Shown here in pieces: positions 19,552-31,461 of a stretch of 64,000 nt of DNA. The notes below the pieces were generated by a model. It did no database searches. It was not told the DNA's origin and saw only the letters and a list, made by a program, of their open reading frames with translations. Source of the DNA: DATBSL01 sp963729875 (GTDB lineage Bacteria > Acidobacteriota > Vicinamibacteria > Fen-336); assembly GCA_963729875.1 (NCBI GenBank), contig CAVSPR010000004.1:868001-932000 (forward strand). Reading direction: 5' to 3'. Numbering within the stretch: position 1 is the stretch's first letter; every line of letters starts with the position of its first letter. The position numbers were made by a program, and so were the translations under genes.

Positions 19552-20175
19552 TCAGGGCGGGCCGGGCAGGCCCGCCACCGTCGTCACCCCGAGCGCCTGC
19601 ACCGCGTCGAGGTCGGGGCCCTCCGTGACCGTGCCGCCCGGGCAGGGGAAGAGCTCTCCGTCCTCGACCCGCACGTAGCGGGCCTGGGTGAGTCCGACCG
19701 ACGCGATGTCGAAATCGCAGTAGCCCTTCACCCGGTCGACCCGCAGGCCGCAGGGCTTGCGCGCCTCGACGAGCGTGAACGGCCCGCTGGGCGAGAGTGA
19801 CACGTAGACCGAGAGAGGCTCGCTCGACACGGCCTGGAAGACCCGCAGGTCGGCTCCCGCCTGGTCCGTGATGCAGCCGCCGAAGTCGACCGTCACGTGC
19901 CCGCCGAAGCCCAGGCTGATGAAGCCGGTGTAGCTGGCCGGCCCCGTGCCGGCGGCGTTGGGCGCGCCGAGCGCCTCGTTCGGGTCGTTGTAGATGTTGT
20001 GCGCCAGGGAGCACGCGGGGATCCACCAGTCCGAAACCGCCTTCGCGTAGGCCGACGGGGCGGTGGCGCAGGCGTTGGGCGTCGCCGTCGGTGTGGGTGT
20101 CGGCGACGGGCTGGTCGAACCGCAGGCCGAGGCGAGGAGCAGGAGTGCGAGCGCCGGGAAGGTCCCCCGCTTCAT
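19552..20175 (-). CDS. Secreted lipoprotein with a discoidin-like surface domain
   Basis: 207 residues. A signal peptide with lipobox (LASAC, Cys18), then a Ser/Thr/Pro tract (about 20-33) typical of a surface linker. The remainder contains ALGAPN, VDFGG, GADLRVFQA and ARYVRVEDGE, a pattern I know from proteins loosely called cell-surface proteins with a discoidin-like beta-sandwich. Several cysteines (about 36, 55, 102, 142, 153, 178) could form disulfides. No catalytic motif is seen; ligand or glycan binding is possible. Its ATG overlaps the stop of the preceding substrate-binding-protein gene, so it is the last gene of the radical-SAM operon. Confidence 0.72.
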   Translation of the reverse strand: MKRGTFPALALLLLASACGSTSPSPTPTPTATPNACATAPSAYAKAVSDWWIPACSLAHNIYNDPNEALGAPNAAGTGPASYTGFISLGFGGHVTVDFGGCITDQAGADLRVFQAVSSEPLSVYVSLSPSGPFTLVEARKPCGLRVDRVKGYCDFDIASVGLTQARYVRVEDGELFPCPGGTVTEGPDLDAVQALGVTTVAGLPGPP

Positions 20176-20843
20176 CGGCTCTCCGCCCGGCCGCAGCGCT
20201 GGAAGGCCGCGTTGCCCTTCTCACCGGTGAGGAAGTCGAGGAACTCCCGGGCGGCGCCGGCGTGCGCGCTCGTCCGGACGCCCAGGGCACGCGCGATGAG
20301 GGGCGGGACGTCGAGGGACGTGACGGGGCCGGGGCCGGCGAGGCTCAGGGGCACGACGGCGACCTCTCCCTGCCCGAGGCGGAGCGGCGCCCGGCCGATC
20401 CGCTCGACGCGATCCGGGGCGAAGCCCTGGAGCGCGAGGTTGCGCCAGGCCTCGCGGGCGACGACTCCGTCGAGGGTGCGCACGACGCCGCCTGGCCGAC
20501 CGAGGGCGCGCACGTCCGGCGCGGCCGGCCCGGGCGCACCGGCCAGCACCCACGGGATGCGGGCGACGTCCACGTCCAGCTCGGGGTCCGTAGCGCCCGA
20601 CTCGATGACGCGGGTGAGCTCCTCGTCCGCGGCGACCACCACGTCGGCGCCCGCGGCCGAGGCCGGGCTCCCGATGGTCGCAGTGGCCACGCTCACCCGC
20701 CGGCCCGTGGCCCGCTCGTACTCGACGGCAGTCGCGGCGACGCAGGGCGCGACGGCCGGGCTGGCCACGACACGCAGGGCATCGGTCGCCGCCGAGACCG
20801 GAGCGGCGAGCACGGCGGCGAGCAGGAGGCTTCGGCGGCGCAT
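20172..20843 (-). CDS. Periplasmic substrate-binding protein (ModA-like)
   Basis: 223 residues. A cleavable signal peptide (about residues 1-18) precedes a small type II periplasmic-binding fold: LRVVASPAVAPCVAATAVEYERATGRRV at the start, GADVVVAADEE in the middle, GEVAVVPLSL and FLDFLTGEKGNAAFQ at the end. This is the pattern of molybdate/tungstate or related oxyanion binding proteins, and the last motif is their usual C-terminal signature. No permease or ATPase gene follows, so it may act as a stand-alone sensor or partner of transporters elsewhere. The ATG at 20843 is preferred to the upstream GTG because the signal peptide starts here. It is coupled to the next gene by a four-base overlap. 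Confidence 0.7.
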   Translation of the reverse strand: MRRRSLLLAAVLAAPVSAATDALRVVASPAVAPCVAATAVEYERATGRRVSVATATIGSPASAAGADVVVAADEELTRVIESGATDPELDVDVARIPWVLAGAPGPAAPDVRALGRPGGVVRTLDGVVAREAWRNLALQGFAPDRVERIGRAPLRLGQGEVAVVPLSLAGPGPVTSLDVPPLIARALGVRTSAHAGAAREFLDFLTGEKGNAAFQRCGRAESR

Positions 20844-20851
20844 CGGTCTCC

Positions 20852-21403
20852 TCAGATCGGTTCGAGCGACCACTGGTAGTCCGCCCCGTACTCGCATTCC
20901 GCGACCGGGTTCCCCTCGGGGTCGTTGGCGAGGGCGAGCACGAACTTGCCGAAGGCCGTCCCGCTGGCACGGGACCGCCCTCCCGTGGATGTCGCGGCGG
21001 TCCCGTCGTTCATGAGCTGCAACCAGACCCGATACGTTCCCTCGAGCGCGGGGAGGCCGATCTCGAGGGTCGAGGCCCCGAAGGCACCGTGCAGGCGGTC
21101 CCCCTGGCGCAGCAGGACGAAGCGGCCCCGGTCGGGGTTCTCGGAGGGCGATGTGGGCACGCCGGACACCTCGGAGCCCGCGCTGACCGCCGCCTCGGTC
21201 ACGGTCATCGCGACGCTGAGCGGGCCCACGCGGGTCGAGGCCGGGCAGGTGGGCGCCGCCACCGCGGTGAAGCGGTACAGGCCCGAGAAGGCGGGCGCGG
21301 CCGAGGCCCGTGGCGGCTCGGTCGGAGACTGGGCGCCCGTCGCCACGGGCAGGGCGAGCGCCGCCGCGGCGGCGAGGAGCACGGGGAGGACCGGGCGCCT
21401 CAT
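20852..21403 (-). CDS. Secreted protein of unknown function
   Basis: 183 residues. A clear signal peptide with Ala-rich core (about residues 5-23, AQS-type cleavage) is followed by a short Pro/Ala linker. A beta-rich domain follows, with only two cysteines (Cys53 and one near residue 170). The pattern FSGLYRFTAVAAPTCP...RGRFVLLRQGDRLHG resembles small lipocalin-like barrels, but I cannot assign a family. It lies one base behind the radical-SAM gene and eight bases before the substrate-binding gene, so it is part of the same transcript and might be a target or partner of those products. Confidence 0.65.
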   Translation of the reverse strand: MRRPVLPVLLAAAAALALPVATGAQSPTEPPRASAAPAFSGLYRFTAVAAPTCPASTRVGPLSVAMTVTEAAVSAGSEVSGVPTSPSENPDRGRFVLLRQGDRLHGAFGASTLEIGLPALEGTYRVWLQLMNDGTAATSTGGRSRASGTAFGKFVLALANDPEGNPVAECEYGADYQWSLEPI

Positions 21404-21404
21404 G

Positions 21405-22958
21405 CTACTTGACCCCCTGGCAGCGCGCGCAGACGTCGAGGAGCCTTCCCTCGAGCATGTCCTTGAGCCGGGCGCGGCGGGTCTCGCCCCGCCAGACCGC
21501 CTCGACCGAGCTCGCGAACACGTTGGCGGTCTTGGTGTGGCCCTCGTAGTCCGTGCAGCAGCTCACCACGTCGCCGTTCCACTGCACCACGAACTGGTCG
21601 TGCGGCGCCGGGCAGTAGGTGTCCACGACGCCTTCCGCCTTGTGGCCGCCGATCACGTTGCCCCAGCTGTGGCAGCGCTTCCAGACGAGGTGGACGCCCT
21701 CGAGGAGGGTGTAGCGGCTGCCGTTCTCGTCCTGGTCGAGGAAGCGCGCGCTGCGGATGCGGCCCTGGTCGTGGGCCCGGGGCGTGAGGCCGTACCGCTG
21801 CTCGAGCCCCTGGCAGAAGGCGATCCAGTCCGAGAGGAACGCCAGGGCCTGCTCCTCCTCGCTGACGATCCGGGTGCCGTCGGCCTGCTTGGTGTTCATG
21901 ATGTCGATCTCGAGGCTCGTGCGCGCGCCGGTGGCCACCTTCCGCTCCACCGCCAGGCGGACCTTGTCGCGGTACTCGTCGAACACGAGCTTCGGGGCCT
22001 TGCGGGTCTTGAAGGTCTCGGGGTCCGGGGTCTGGTAAGAGAGGATCAGGTTCGTCAGTCCGGCCCGGTAGAGCGAGTCGAGACGCTCCTCGGTGATCAG
22101 CCCGCAGTTGGTGTTGAGCTCGATCCCGACCCCGCGGCTCTGCGCGTGGGCCACGATCTCCGGGAGATCCGGGTGGAGCATGGGCTCGCCCATCTGGTGC
22201 AGCTTCACCGGGTGGACCGGGCCGAGCCACGCCCTCTTCTCCGCCACCTCGTCGAGGATGCGGAAGACCCTCTCCTTCTTCATGAAGCCCCGCCGGCGCC
22301 CCATGATCTCGTCCGGGCACCAGGTGCACTTGAAGTTGCAGGCGTTGGTGATCTCGATGAAGAGATAGTCAATGGGGTAGAGGCGGCCGGGCAGCTTCTT
22401 CAGGTCGGGCCGCGGCGCCGTCGCCGGGAAGCGCTCGAGGTCCTCGGGGGGGGCGAGGCTCACCGCGACGCGGGAGACGAGGAGCTCGCGGCGGAACTCG
22501 AGGCGGAACGACGCGCCCAGGTTCTGCGTGCGGGAAGGGTCGAAGTCCGGCACGAGGAACACCGCCCGGCGGAAGCGGCGCAGGCCCACCGCCTCGGGCT
22601 GCCAGCGTTGCTCGGCGGGCTCGTACAGGCCGTCCCACGGCTGGGCGCGGTCGGTCGAGGCATACTGCAGCCGGAACTCGCCGTGGTGCGGCCCGTGGTA
22701 CTCGACCTCGACCCAGAGGCCCCCGGCCGCTCGCCGGCGGAAGGCCTCGGGCAGCACGCAGTAGAGGTAGTACGAGGACTCGACCGGCCGCAGGCAGGGC
22801 CGTCCCTGGACGGTCGTCGTCTCCCACGTGCCGTCGCCCCCGGAGGGCACCGCGAAGTCGCCGGCCGGTCCCCCGGGGCCCACCTCCACCACGAGGCGGT
22901 CGGGGCCCCGGAGCAGGCGGCCGATGCCCTCGCCGAGGCGGGCGAGAGAGGCGTTCAC
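21405..22958 (-). CDS. Radical SAM/SPASM-type enzyme with an N-terminal accessory domain
   Basis: 517 residues. Residues about 20-170 form a beta-rich accessory domain of unknown function. The radical SAM core starts near residue 195: the [4Fe-4S] ligands are C207, C211 and C214 (CNFKCTWC), and MGEPMLHPDL and ELNTNCG follow as expected for the barrel. The C-terminal 110 residues hold the auxiliary-cluster cysteines of a SPASM domain (CHSWGN, YCPAPHDQ, VSCCTDYEG, CARC). SPASM enzymes modify peptides or proteins, or act on sugars. The neighbours are a lipoprotein and three exported proteins, so an exported or surface substrate is plausible. The GTG start overlaps the stop of the upstream lipoprotein gene (GTGA). 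Confidence 0.85.
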   Translation of the reverse strand: MNASLARLGEGIGRLLRGPDRLVVEVGPGGPAGDFAVPSGGDGTWETTTVQGRPCLRPVESSYYLYCVLPEAFRRRAAGGLWVEVEYHGPHHGEFRLQYASTDRAQPWDGLYEPAEQRWQPEAVGLRRFRRAVFLVPDFDPSRTQNLGASFRLEFRRELLVSRVAVSLAPPEDLERFPATAPRPDLKKLPGRLYPIDYLFIEITNACNFKCTWCPDEIMGRRRGFMKKERVFRILDEVAEKRAWLGPVHPVKLHQMGEPMLHPDLPEIVAHAQSRGVGIELNTNCGLITEERLDSLYRAGLTNLILSYQTPDPETFKTRKAPKLVFDEYRDKVRLAVERKVATGARTSLEIDIMNTKQADGTRIVSEEEQALAFLSDWIAFCQGLEQRYGLTPRAHDQGRIRSARFLDQDENGSRYTLLEGVHLVWKRCHSWGNVIGGHKAEGVVDTYCPAPHDQFVVQWNGDVVSCCTDYEGHTKTANVFASSVEAVWRGETRRARLKDMLEGRLLDVCARCQGVK

Positions 22959-23965
22959 CGTGCGGCTCCGGCGGCGCCGAAGCGCAGGGTAGAGGCGATG
23001 TAGTCGGCCCAGCGGGTGGCGCGGGGGAAGACGTCCTCGCGCGCCTCGAAGGTGAGCGAGCAGCCCCGGCCGGCCTCCGCGAAGTAGAAGCGCTTCACGT
23101 AGGAGATGGCCACCGGCGTCTCCGTGCGCATCACGTCCACGTAGCCGCCCTTGAAGACGGCGTGGCTCGTGACCTGGAAGTTCTCGCCGAGCTTGCGGCG
23201 GGTGGCCTCGTAGTACTGCGCGAGGCCGCCGCCCTCCGGCACCCCCTCGAAGGTGATCGAGAGCGAGGCGTGGACGGTCTGCCCTCCCTTGTCCACCGCC
23301 ATGGCCGGGCTCACGTACTGGGCGAGGAGGGTCCCCCCGCCCGAGAACTGCCGGGTCTCGCGCCACGAGTCCGGGATTCCGACCGCGGCCTTCTGGCCCG
23401 CCCATTCCCTCACGGGGTAGCGGTCGGGGCGCTCGACGGTGAGGCTTCTCCACATCTCGTCGAGGACGGCGGCGTGCTCGTCCGCGGCGTCCGACTGGGC
23501 GTAGAGGCCGACCACCCGGCCGCCGGGGGCCAGGAGGACCAGCCGGTAGCGCGTCTTCCCGTCCGGCGAGGCGAAGACCCAGGACCGGCCGGCGACGCCC
23601 TGCCGCTCCTCCGGCTGCGTGGAGCCGACGGTGTTGCCGGCGAGATAGGTCTGGGCGTACTGCTCCACGGGAACGGCCATGGCCGCGGCGAGGAGCGTCA
23701 CGGACACCGGCGCCCGGCCCCCGGCGACCCGGGGGGGGGCGAGGAAGTAGCGGTACCAGACGCCGTCCTGCTCCGCCTGGTCGCTCCGCCAGCTCGCGGG
23801 GTGACGCAGGGAGACGGCGTGGTCGCCGTTGAAGTAGGTGACGAACGTCTCCTTCCCCCGGCCGCCGCAGCCGGCCGCGAGCCAGAACGAGGCGAGGAGG
23901 ACCGCCGCCCGCCTACTCCAGGCGGTAGTTCGGGGCTTCCTTTGTGATGATGACGTCGTGGACAT
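22955..23965 (-). CDS. Putative lipoprotein of unknown function
   Basis: 336 residues from the ATG at 23965. A charged start (residues 1-20) leads to a hydrophobic stretch with a lipobox (LAAGC, Cys33). Two similar halves are suggested: residues about 42-175 (VSLRHPASWRSDQ ...) and about 185-320 (VGIPDSWRETRQF ...), each resembling a PsbP/DUF1795-type fold with a HPxxW or PDSW motif. The first 53 bases overlap the 3' end of guaB in another frame, so the start is less certain than the rest. It heads the lipoprotein/radical-SAM string and overlaps that gene by four bases. Confidence 0.7.
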   Translation of the reverse strand: MSTTSSSQRKPRTTAWSRRAAVLLASFWLAAGCGGRGKETFVTYFNGDHAVSLRHPASWRSDQAEQDGVWYRYFLAPPRVAGGRAPVSVTLLAAAMAVPVEQYAQTYLAGNTVGSTQPEERQGVAGRSWVFASPDGKTRYRLVLLAPGGRVVGLYAQSDAADEHAAVLDEMWRSLTVERPDRYPVREWAGQKAAVGIPDSWRETRQFSGGGTLLAQYVSPAMAVDKGGQTVHASLSITFEGVPEGGGLAQYYEATRRKLGENFQVTSHAVFKGGYVDVMRTETPVAISYVKRFYFAEAGRGCSLTFEAREDVFPRATRWADYIASTLRFGAAGAAR

Positions 23966-25375
23966 GGCTCTCCTTGAGCCCGGCCGGGGAGATCTTCACG
24001 AAGCGTGCGCGGGCCTGGAAGTCGCGGATGCTGGTGGCGCCGCAGTAGCCCATGCCGGCCCGCAGGCCGCCGACCAGCTGCTGGACCATGGCGGAGATCG
24101 ACCCCTTGTAGGGCACCATCCCCTCGATGCCCTCGGGCACGAGCTTCTCCGTCGCCGCCTCGAACTCCTGGAAGTAGCGGTCGCGGGAGCCGGCCTTCAT
24201 GGCGCCGATCGAGCCCATCCCGCGGTACGACTTGAAAGAGCGCCCCTGGCGCAGGATCAGCTCACCCGGGCTCTCGTCCGTGCCCGCGAAGAGCGAGCCG
24301 ATCATGACGGACGCGGCGCCCGCGGCGATCGCCTTGCTGATGTCGCCGGAGAACTTGATCCCGCCGTCCGCGATGATCGGCGTGTCGGATCTCGCCGCCG
24401 CCCGGGCCGCCTCGGCGATCGCGGTGATCTGGGGCATGCCGGCCCCGGAGACGACGCGGGTGGTGCAGATGGACCCCGGCCCCATCCCGACCTTGACCGC
24501 GCTCACCCCCGCCGCGATGAGGTCGGCCGTCCCCTCGTAGGTGCCCACGTTGCCGGCGACGAGCTCGAGCCCGGGGTGCGCCGTCCGGATCCTCTCCACG
24601 GTGTCGCGGACGCCCTGGCTGTGGCCGTGCGCCGTGTCCACGACGACCACGTCCACCTTGGCCTCGACGACGGCGGCCACGCGCTCGAGGGTGTCCCCGG
24701 CGACGCCCACGGCGGCCCCCACCCGGAGGCGGCCCGAGGGAGTCCTTGCAGGCGTTCGGGTACTTGATCTGCTTCTGGATGTCCTTGACGGTGATGAGGC
24801 CCTTGAGGTTGAAGTCGCGGTCGACGACGAGGAGCTTCTCCACCTTGTGCTTGTGGAGGATCTCGCGCGCCTCCTCGAGGGTGGTGCCCACGGGGACGGT
24901 GATGAGGTTGTCCTTCGTCATCAGGTCGGAGACGGGCAGCGCGGTGCGCGTCTCGAAGCGCAGGTCGCGGTTGGTCAGGATGCCGACGAGCTTGGGCCGA
25001 CCGTGACCGGCACGCCGCTGATGCGGAGCGTCGCCATGAGGGCGAGGGCCTCGGCCACCGGCGCGTCCGGGGAGACGGTCACGGGGTCGACGATCATTCC
25101 CGACTCGGAGCGCTTGACCTTGTCCACCTCGGCGGCCTGGGCCTCGATGGTCATGTTCTTGTGGATGAAGCCGATCCCGCCCTCCTGGGCGAGGGCGATG
25201 GCGAGGTGGGCCTCGGTCACGGTGTCCATGGCGGCCGACACGATGGGGATGCTGAGCGAGATCGTCCGCGTCAGGCGGGTGCCACGTCCACCTGCGAGGG
25301 CAGCACCTCCGACTACTGGGGCACCAGCAGGATGTCGTCGAAGGTGAGCGCCTCGCTGAGCTTGTCTTCGAGCAT
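23913..25375 (-). CDS. guaB: IMP dehydrogenase, interrupted in this sequence
   Basis: It catalyses the NAD-dependent step from IMP to XMP in guanine nucleotide synthesis. The restored protein of about 487 residues has the usual plan: an N-terminal barrel part (MLEDKLSEALTFDDILLVPQ, IVSAAMDTVTE), two CBS motifs, then the catalytic barrel with GSICTTRVVSGAGMPQ (the nucleophilic Cys loop), IADGGIKFSGD and YRGMGSIGAM. Four defects interrupt it: an in-frame TAG where Tyr is expected (25313-25315, codon 21), a missing base near 25280, a missing base near 25000, and an extra base near 24736. Each flank remains highly conserved, so the gene itself looks intact and the sequence doubtful. It lies ten bases behind secA. 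Confidence 0.9.
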
Positions 25376-25385
25376 TCGTGACCTC

Positions 25386-28630
<3,245 letters not shown>

Positions 28631-28722
28631 GCTCGGCGATGGCCCCCCGGCGCGTGCGGTGGATGCGTCCCGAGACGTACACCGGCGGACGCCGGGGTCG
28701 GACGGGCTCTCACGATCCTGAA

Positions 28723-28728
28723 AGAATA
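28723..28728 (-). promoter_or_regulatory. Possible -10 element for secA
   Basis: TATTCT on the minus strand about 93 bases before the secA ATG in the only AT-richer patch of the 28.63-28.80 kb spacer. The -35 is not convincing. Confidence 0.3.
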
Positions 28729-28800
28729 CCAACCCCTACCGGGGATTGCCACACGGAGGGGACGACCCACTAGGGCTGGGGGCACCGGGCCCCAGGGCCG

Positions 28801-29697
28801 CTACCCGAAGCTGCGGTACTCGTCGATGATGTACTCGATCGGGTTGCGGGACTGGTCGTTCACCCAGACCTCGTAGTGGAGGTGGGGCGCCGTGGAGCGG
28901 CCGGTGTTCCCGCTGAAGCCGATGACGTCACCGCGCTTGACCCTCTGACCCGGGCGGACGTTGAAGCCGTCCAGGTGGCCGTAGCGGGTGACCACCCCGA
29001 AGCCGTGGTCGATGACCAGGGCGTTGCCGTAACCCTTCTGGATCCCGCTGGAGACGACCACGCCGTCCGCCGGCGCGTGGACCTTCGTCCCGATCGGCAC
29101 CGAGATGTCGATCCCCGGGTGGAAGTCCCGCAGGCCCGTGAACGGGTCCGGCCGGTTTCCGAAGCCCGCCGAGAGGTAACCCCGCAGGGGCCAGGTCGAC
29201 GGGGTGGAGGCCAGGAGCTCCCGCTGGTCCTTGAAGTACACCTCGAGCCGGGTGGACTTCTCCGAGAGGGTCCCCACCTTGTCGTCGAGGCTCTTGAGGG
29301 TCGACGCGATGTCGACCGAGGGGGGCGTCGTCTCGCTCCGGCTGAGGCCGCCCACGCCGCCGATCGAGGCGTCGGGCAGGCTCTGCTCGACCCCCGCCAT
29401 GATGCCCAGCTTGGTGACGATGTTCTGCAGCTGCAACACCTTGGCCTGGAGCTGGCCGGCGTTCTCCTCGTAGGCCCTCGCCTTCGTGGCGAGTGCGAGG
29501 TTCTCGACCCGAAGGCGTCGGACCTCGGCGACCTCGACCGCGATCCACGTGTAGTGGGCCAGGATGCCCACTAGGACCAGGCCCAGCACGCCGAAGGCCC
29601 CGAGGACCCAGCGGGTCAACCGGACCGAAACCTGGAACTTCCGGAAGCGGGCTTTTGCGTGGGGTACGACGATGAGCGTATAAAACTCGTTAGCCAT
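28801..29697 (-). CDS. M23/LytM-family peptidase, membrane anchored
   Basis: 298 residues. One membrane helix (about 31-52) is followed by a coiled-coil region (about 55-165) and a LytM domain (about 195-290). The zinc-site motifs are present: FHPGIDISVP (first His and Asp) and HLHYEVW (last His pair), with YGHLDG between them. Such proteins cut peptidoglycan cross-bridges or activate amidases in the periplasm. All ligands are there, so activity is expected, in contrast to EnvC-type regulators. The frame is open upstream, but the ATG at 29697 gives the natural N-terminus. About 130 bases separate it from the comM stop, so it may have its own promoter. Confidence 0.88.
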   Translation of the reverse strand: MANEFYTLIVVPHAKARFRKFQVSVRLTRWVLGAFGVLGLVLVGILAHYTWIAVEVAEVRRLRVENLALATKARAYEENAGQLQAKVLQLQNIVTKLGIMAGVEQSLPDASIGGVGGLSRSETTPPSVDIASTLKSLDDKVGTLSEKSTRLEVYFKDQRELLASTPSTWPLRGYLSAGFGNRPDPFTGLRDFHPGIDISVPIGTKVHAPADGVVVSSGIQKGYGNALVIDHGFGVVTRYGHLDGFNVRPGQRVKRGDVIGFSGNTGRSTAPHLHYEVWVNDQSRNPIEYIIDEYRSFG

Positions 29698-29827
29698 CCA
29701 TCGCTCCGAGCCGTCCGGGGCGCCCATGCGGGGCGCCTGAGCAGACCTGACGGGGCCCTCGCTCAAGGGCACCATCCACTGGTACCGCCAGAGATCGAAG
29801 GAGGCTAGCACGCGGGTCACGGGACCG

Positions 29828-31384
29828 TCAAGGGTTCCCTCCAATTTCTTGAAGCGGACGAGGGCTTTCCGTATCGGCGACGCAACTTCGGAAGCTGAGA
29901 GCCTCGGCGAGGTGCGACGCCATAATTTCATCTGAGTCAATGAGATCGGCGATCGTCCGGGCGACGCGAAGGAGCCGGTCGAGGCCTCGAGCGGAGAGGC
30001 CGAGCCGATCGACCGCGTGTCGGAGGAGGCGCTGCCCCTCGGCGCAGGGCCGTGCGGCCTGGCGGAGAGCAGAGGGGGTCAAGGTGGCATTGGACGCCGG
30101 CGGGCCGGAACCGTTGGGCCGGACGGCCTGGCGCTCCCGAGCGGCGGCCACCCGGTCCCGGACGGACGCGGAAGCTTCGCCGGGGGGCCCGCTGGCCTCG
30201 TCGAAGGCGAGGGCGGGGACCGGCACGTGCAGGTCGATCCGGTCCAGGAGGGGGCCGGACAAGCGGCCGAGGTACGACCGCACCTCACCCGGCGTGCACG
30301 AGCAGGACGCGACCGCCGACCCCCGCCGCCCGCAAGGACAGGGGTTCATGGCCCCGACCAGCTGGAAACGCGCCGGCATCCGGAACGTCCCCCGGTGCCG
30401 GGCGACGGTGACGTGTCCTTCTTCGAGCGGCTGGCGGAGGACCTCGAGCGTCGCCCGCCGGAACTCCGGGAGCTCGTCGAGAAAGAGGACGCCGTTGTGG
30501 GCGAGGCTGACCTCGCCGGGGCGGGGGCGCTGGCCGCCTCCCACCAGGGCGACCTCGCTGGCCGTGTGGTGGGGGCTGCGGAAGGGGCGGCCCCGGACCG
30601 CCTCCTCCGGCGGCAGGCCGGCGGCCGAGTGTATGGCGGCGGTCTCGACCGCCTCGTCCGGCGTCAGGGGGGGCAGGATCCCGGGCAGGCGCTGGGCGAG
30701 CATGGTCTTCCCGGAGCCCGGCGGTCCCACGAGGAGCAGGTTGTGCCCACCGGCGGCGGCGATCTCCAGGGCGCGGCGTGCCAGACCCTGCCCGCGCACG
30801 TCCGACAGGTCCGACTCCGCCCGCGGGCCCGCGTTGGACGGTGGGGGCGGCTCGGGCGGCGGGGGCAGCTCGTCACGGGCGAGCAGGCCGAGGGCCTCCG
30901 GCAGGGTGGCCACCGGGTGGACAGGCACGCCAGGAGCCAGCGCCGCCTCGCGGTGGTTCGCCGACGGCACCAGGGCGGCGGAGAGCCCCTCGCGGCGGGC
31001 GAGAAGGAGCATGGGGAGAACACCGGTGACCGGCCGCAGGGATCCGTCGAGGGCGAGCTCGCCCACCAGCATGACGCCGGCCAGGCGGGGGAACGAGAAG
31101 ACGCCGTCCGCGGCCAGCAGCCCCACCGCCGTCGCGAGGTCGAACGAGGAGCCGTACTTGCGGAGGCTGGCCGGGGCGAGGTTGACCGTGATGCGCCGGT
31201 CCCACTTGAACGCGATCCCGCAGTTGCGCAGGGCGGCGCGGATCCGGGCCTCGCTCTCCTTCACCGCGGAGTCGGGAAGCCCGACGATCGTGAAGCGGGG
31301 GAAGCCCGGGGCCGAGTCCGCCTCGACCCGCACGAGGTGGGCGTCCACGGCGAGGACGGCGGCCGTGAGCGACGTCGCGAGCAT
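29828..31384 (-). CDS. comM: ComM / YifB-type Mg-chelatase-like AAA ATPase
   Basis: 518 residues. The N-terminal Lon-like domain has the marker ADSAPGFPRFTIVGLPDSAV; the central AAA domain has Walker A GPPGSGKTMLAQRLPG, HHTASEVALVGGG and FLDELPEF; the C-terminal part is the Mg-chelatase lid. In naturally competent bacteria ComM is a helicase that promotes branch migration during integration of transformed DNA. This strain has part of a type IV pilus system at the other end of the window, but competence is not shown by that. The ATG at 31384 is preceded by a GGAGAG ribosome site. Confidence 0.92.
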   Translation of the reverse strand: MLATSLTAAVLAVDAHLVRVEADSAPGFPRFTIVGLPDSAVKESEARIRAALRNCGIAFKWDRRITVNLAPASLRKYGSSFDLATAVGLLAADGVFSFPRLAGVMLVGELALDGSLRPVTGVLPMLLLARREGLSAALVPSANHREAALAPGVPVHPVATLPEALGLLARDELPPPPEPPPPSNAGPRAESDLSDVRGQGLARRALEIAAAGGHNLLLVGPPGSGKTMLAQRLPGILPPLTPDEAVETAAIHSAAGLPPEEAVRGRPFRSPHHTASEVALVGGGQRPRPGEVSLAHNGVLFLDELPEFRRATLEVLRQPLEEGHVTVARHRGTFRMPARFQLVGAMNPCPCGRRGSAVASCSCTPGEVRSYLGRLSGPLLDRIDLHVPVPALAFDEASGPPGEASASVRDRVAAARERQAVRPNGSGPPASNATLTPSALRQAARPCAEGQRLLRHAVDRLGLSARGLDRLLRVARTIADLIDSDEIMASHLAEALSFRSCVADTESPRPLQEIGGNP

Positions 31385-31461
31385 GGCTCTCTCCTCTCGA
31401 GAACGGCGGGAGAGGGCCGTCCCGCGCAGGCTACACCCGGAAGGAGACGCGCGGGGTCCGG

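Noticed and set aside
20852..21403. Secreted protein as RiPP precursor of the radical SAM enzyme
   Set aside because: At 183 residues with a Sec signal peptide and a folded-looking domain it does not resemble a leader-core peptide; kept only as a possible protein partner.
28740..28760. Possible sigma54 site upstream of secA
   Set aside because: TGGCAA is present, but the second half (TTGCA at -12 spacing) is absent.
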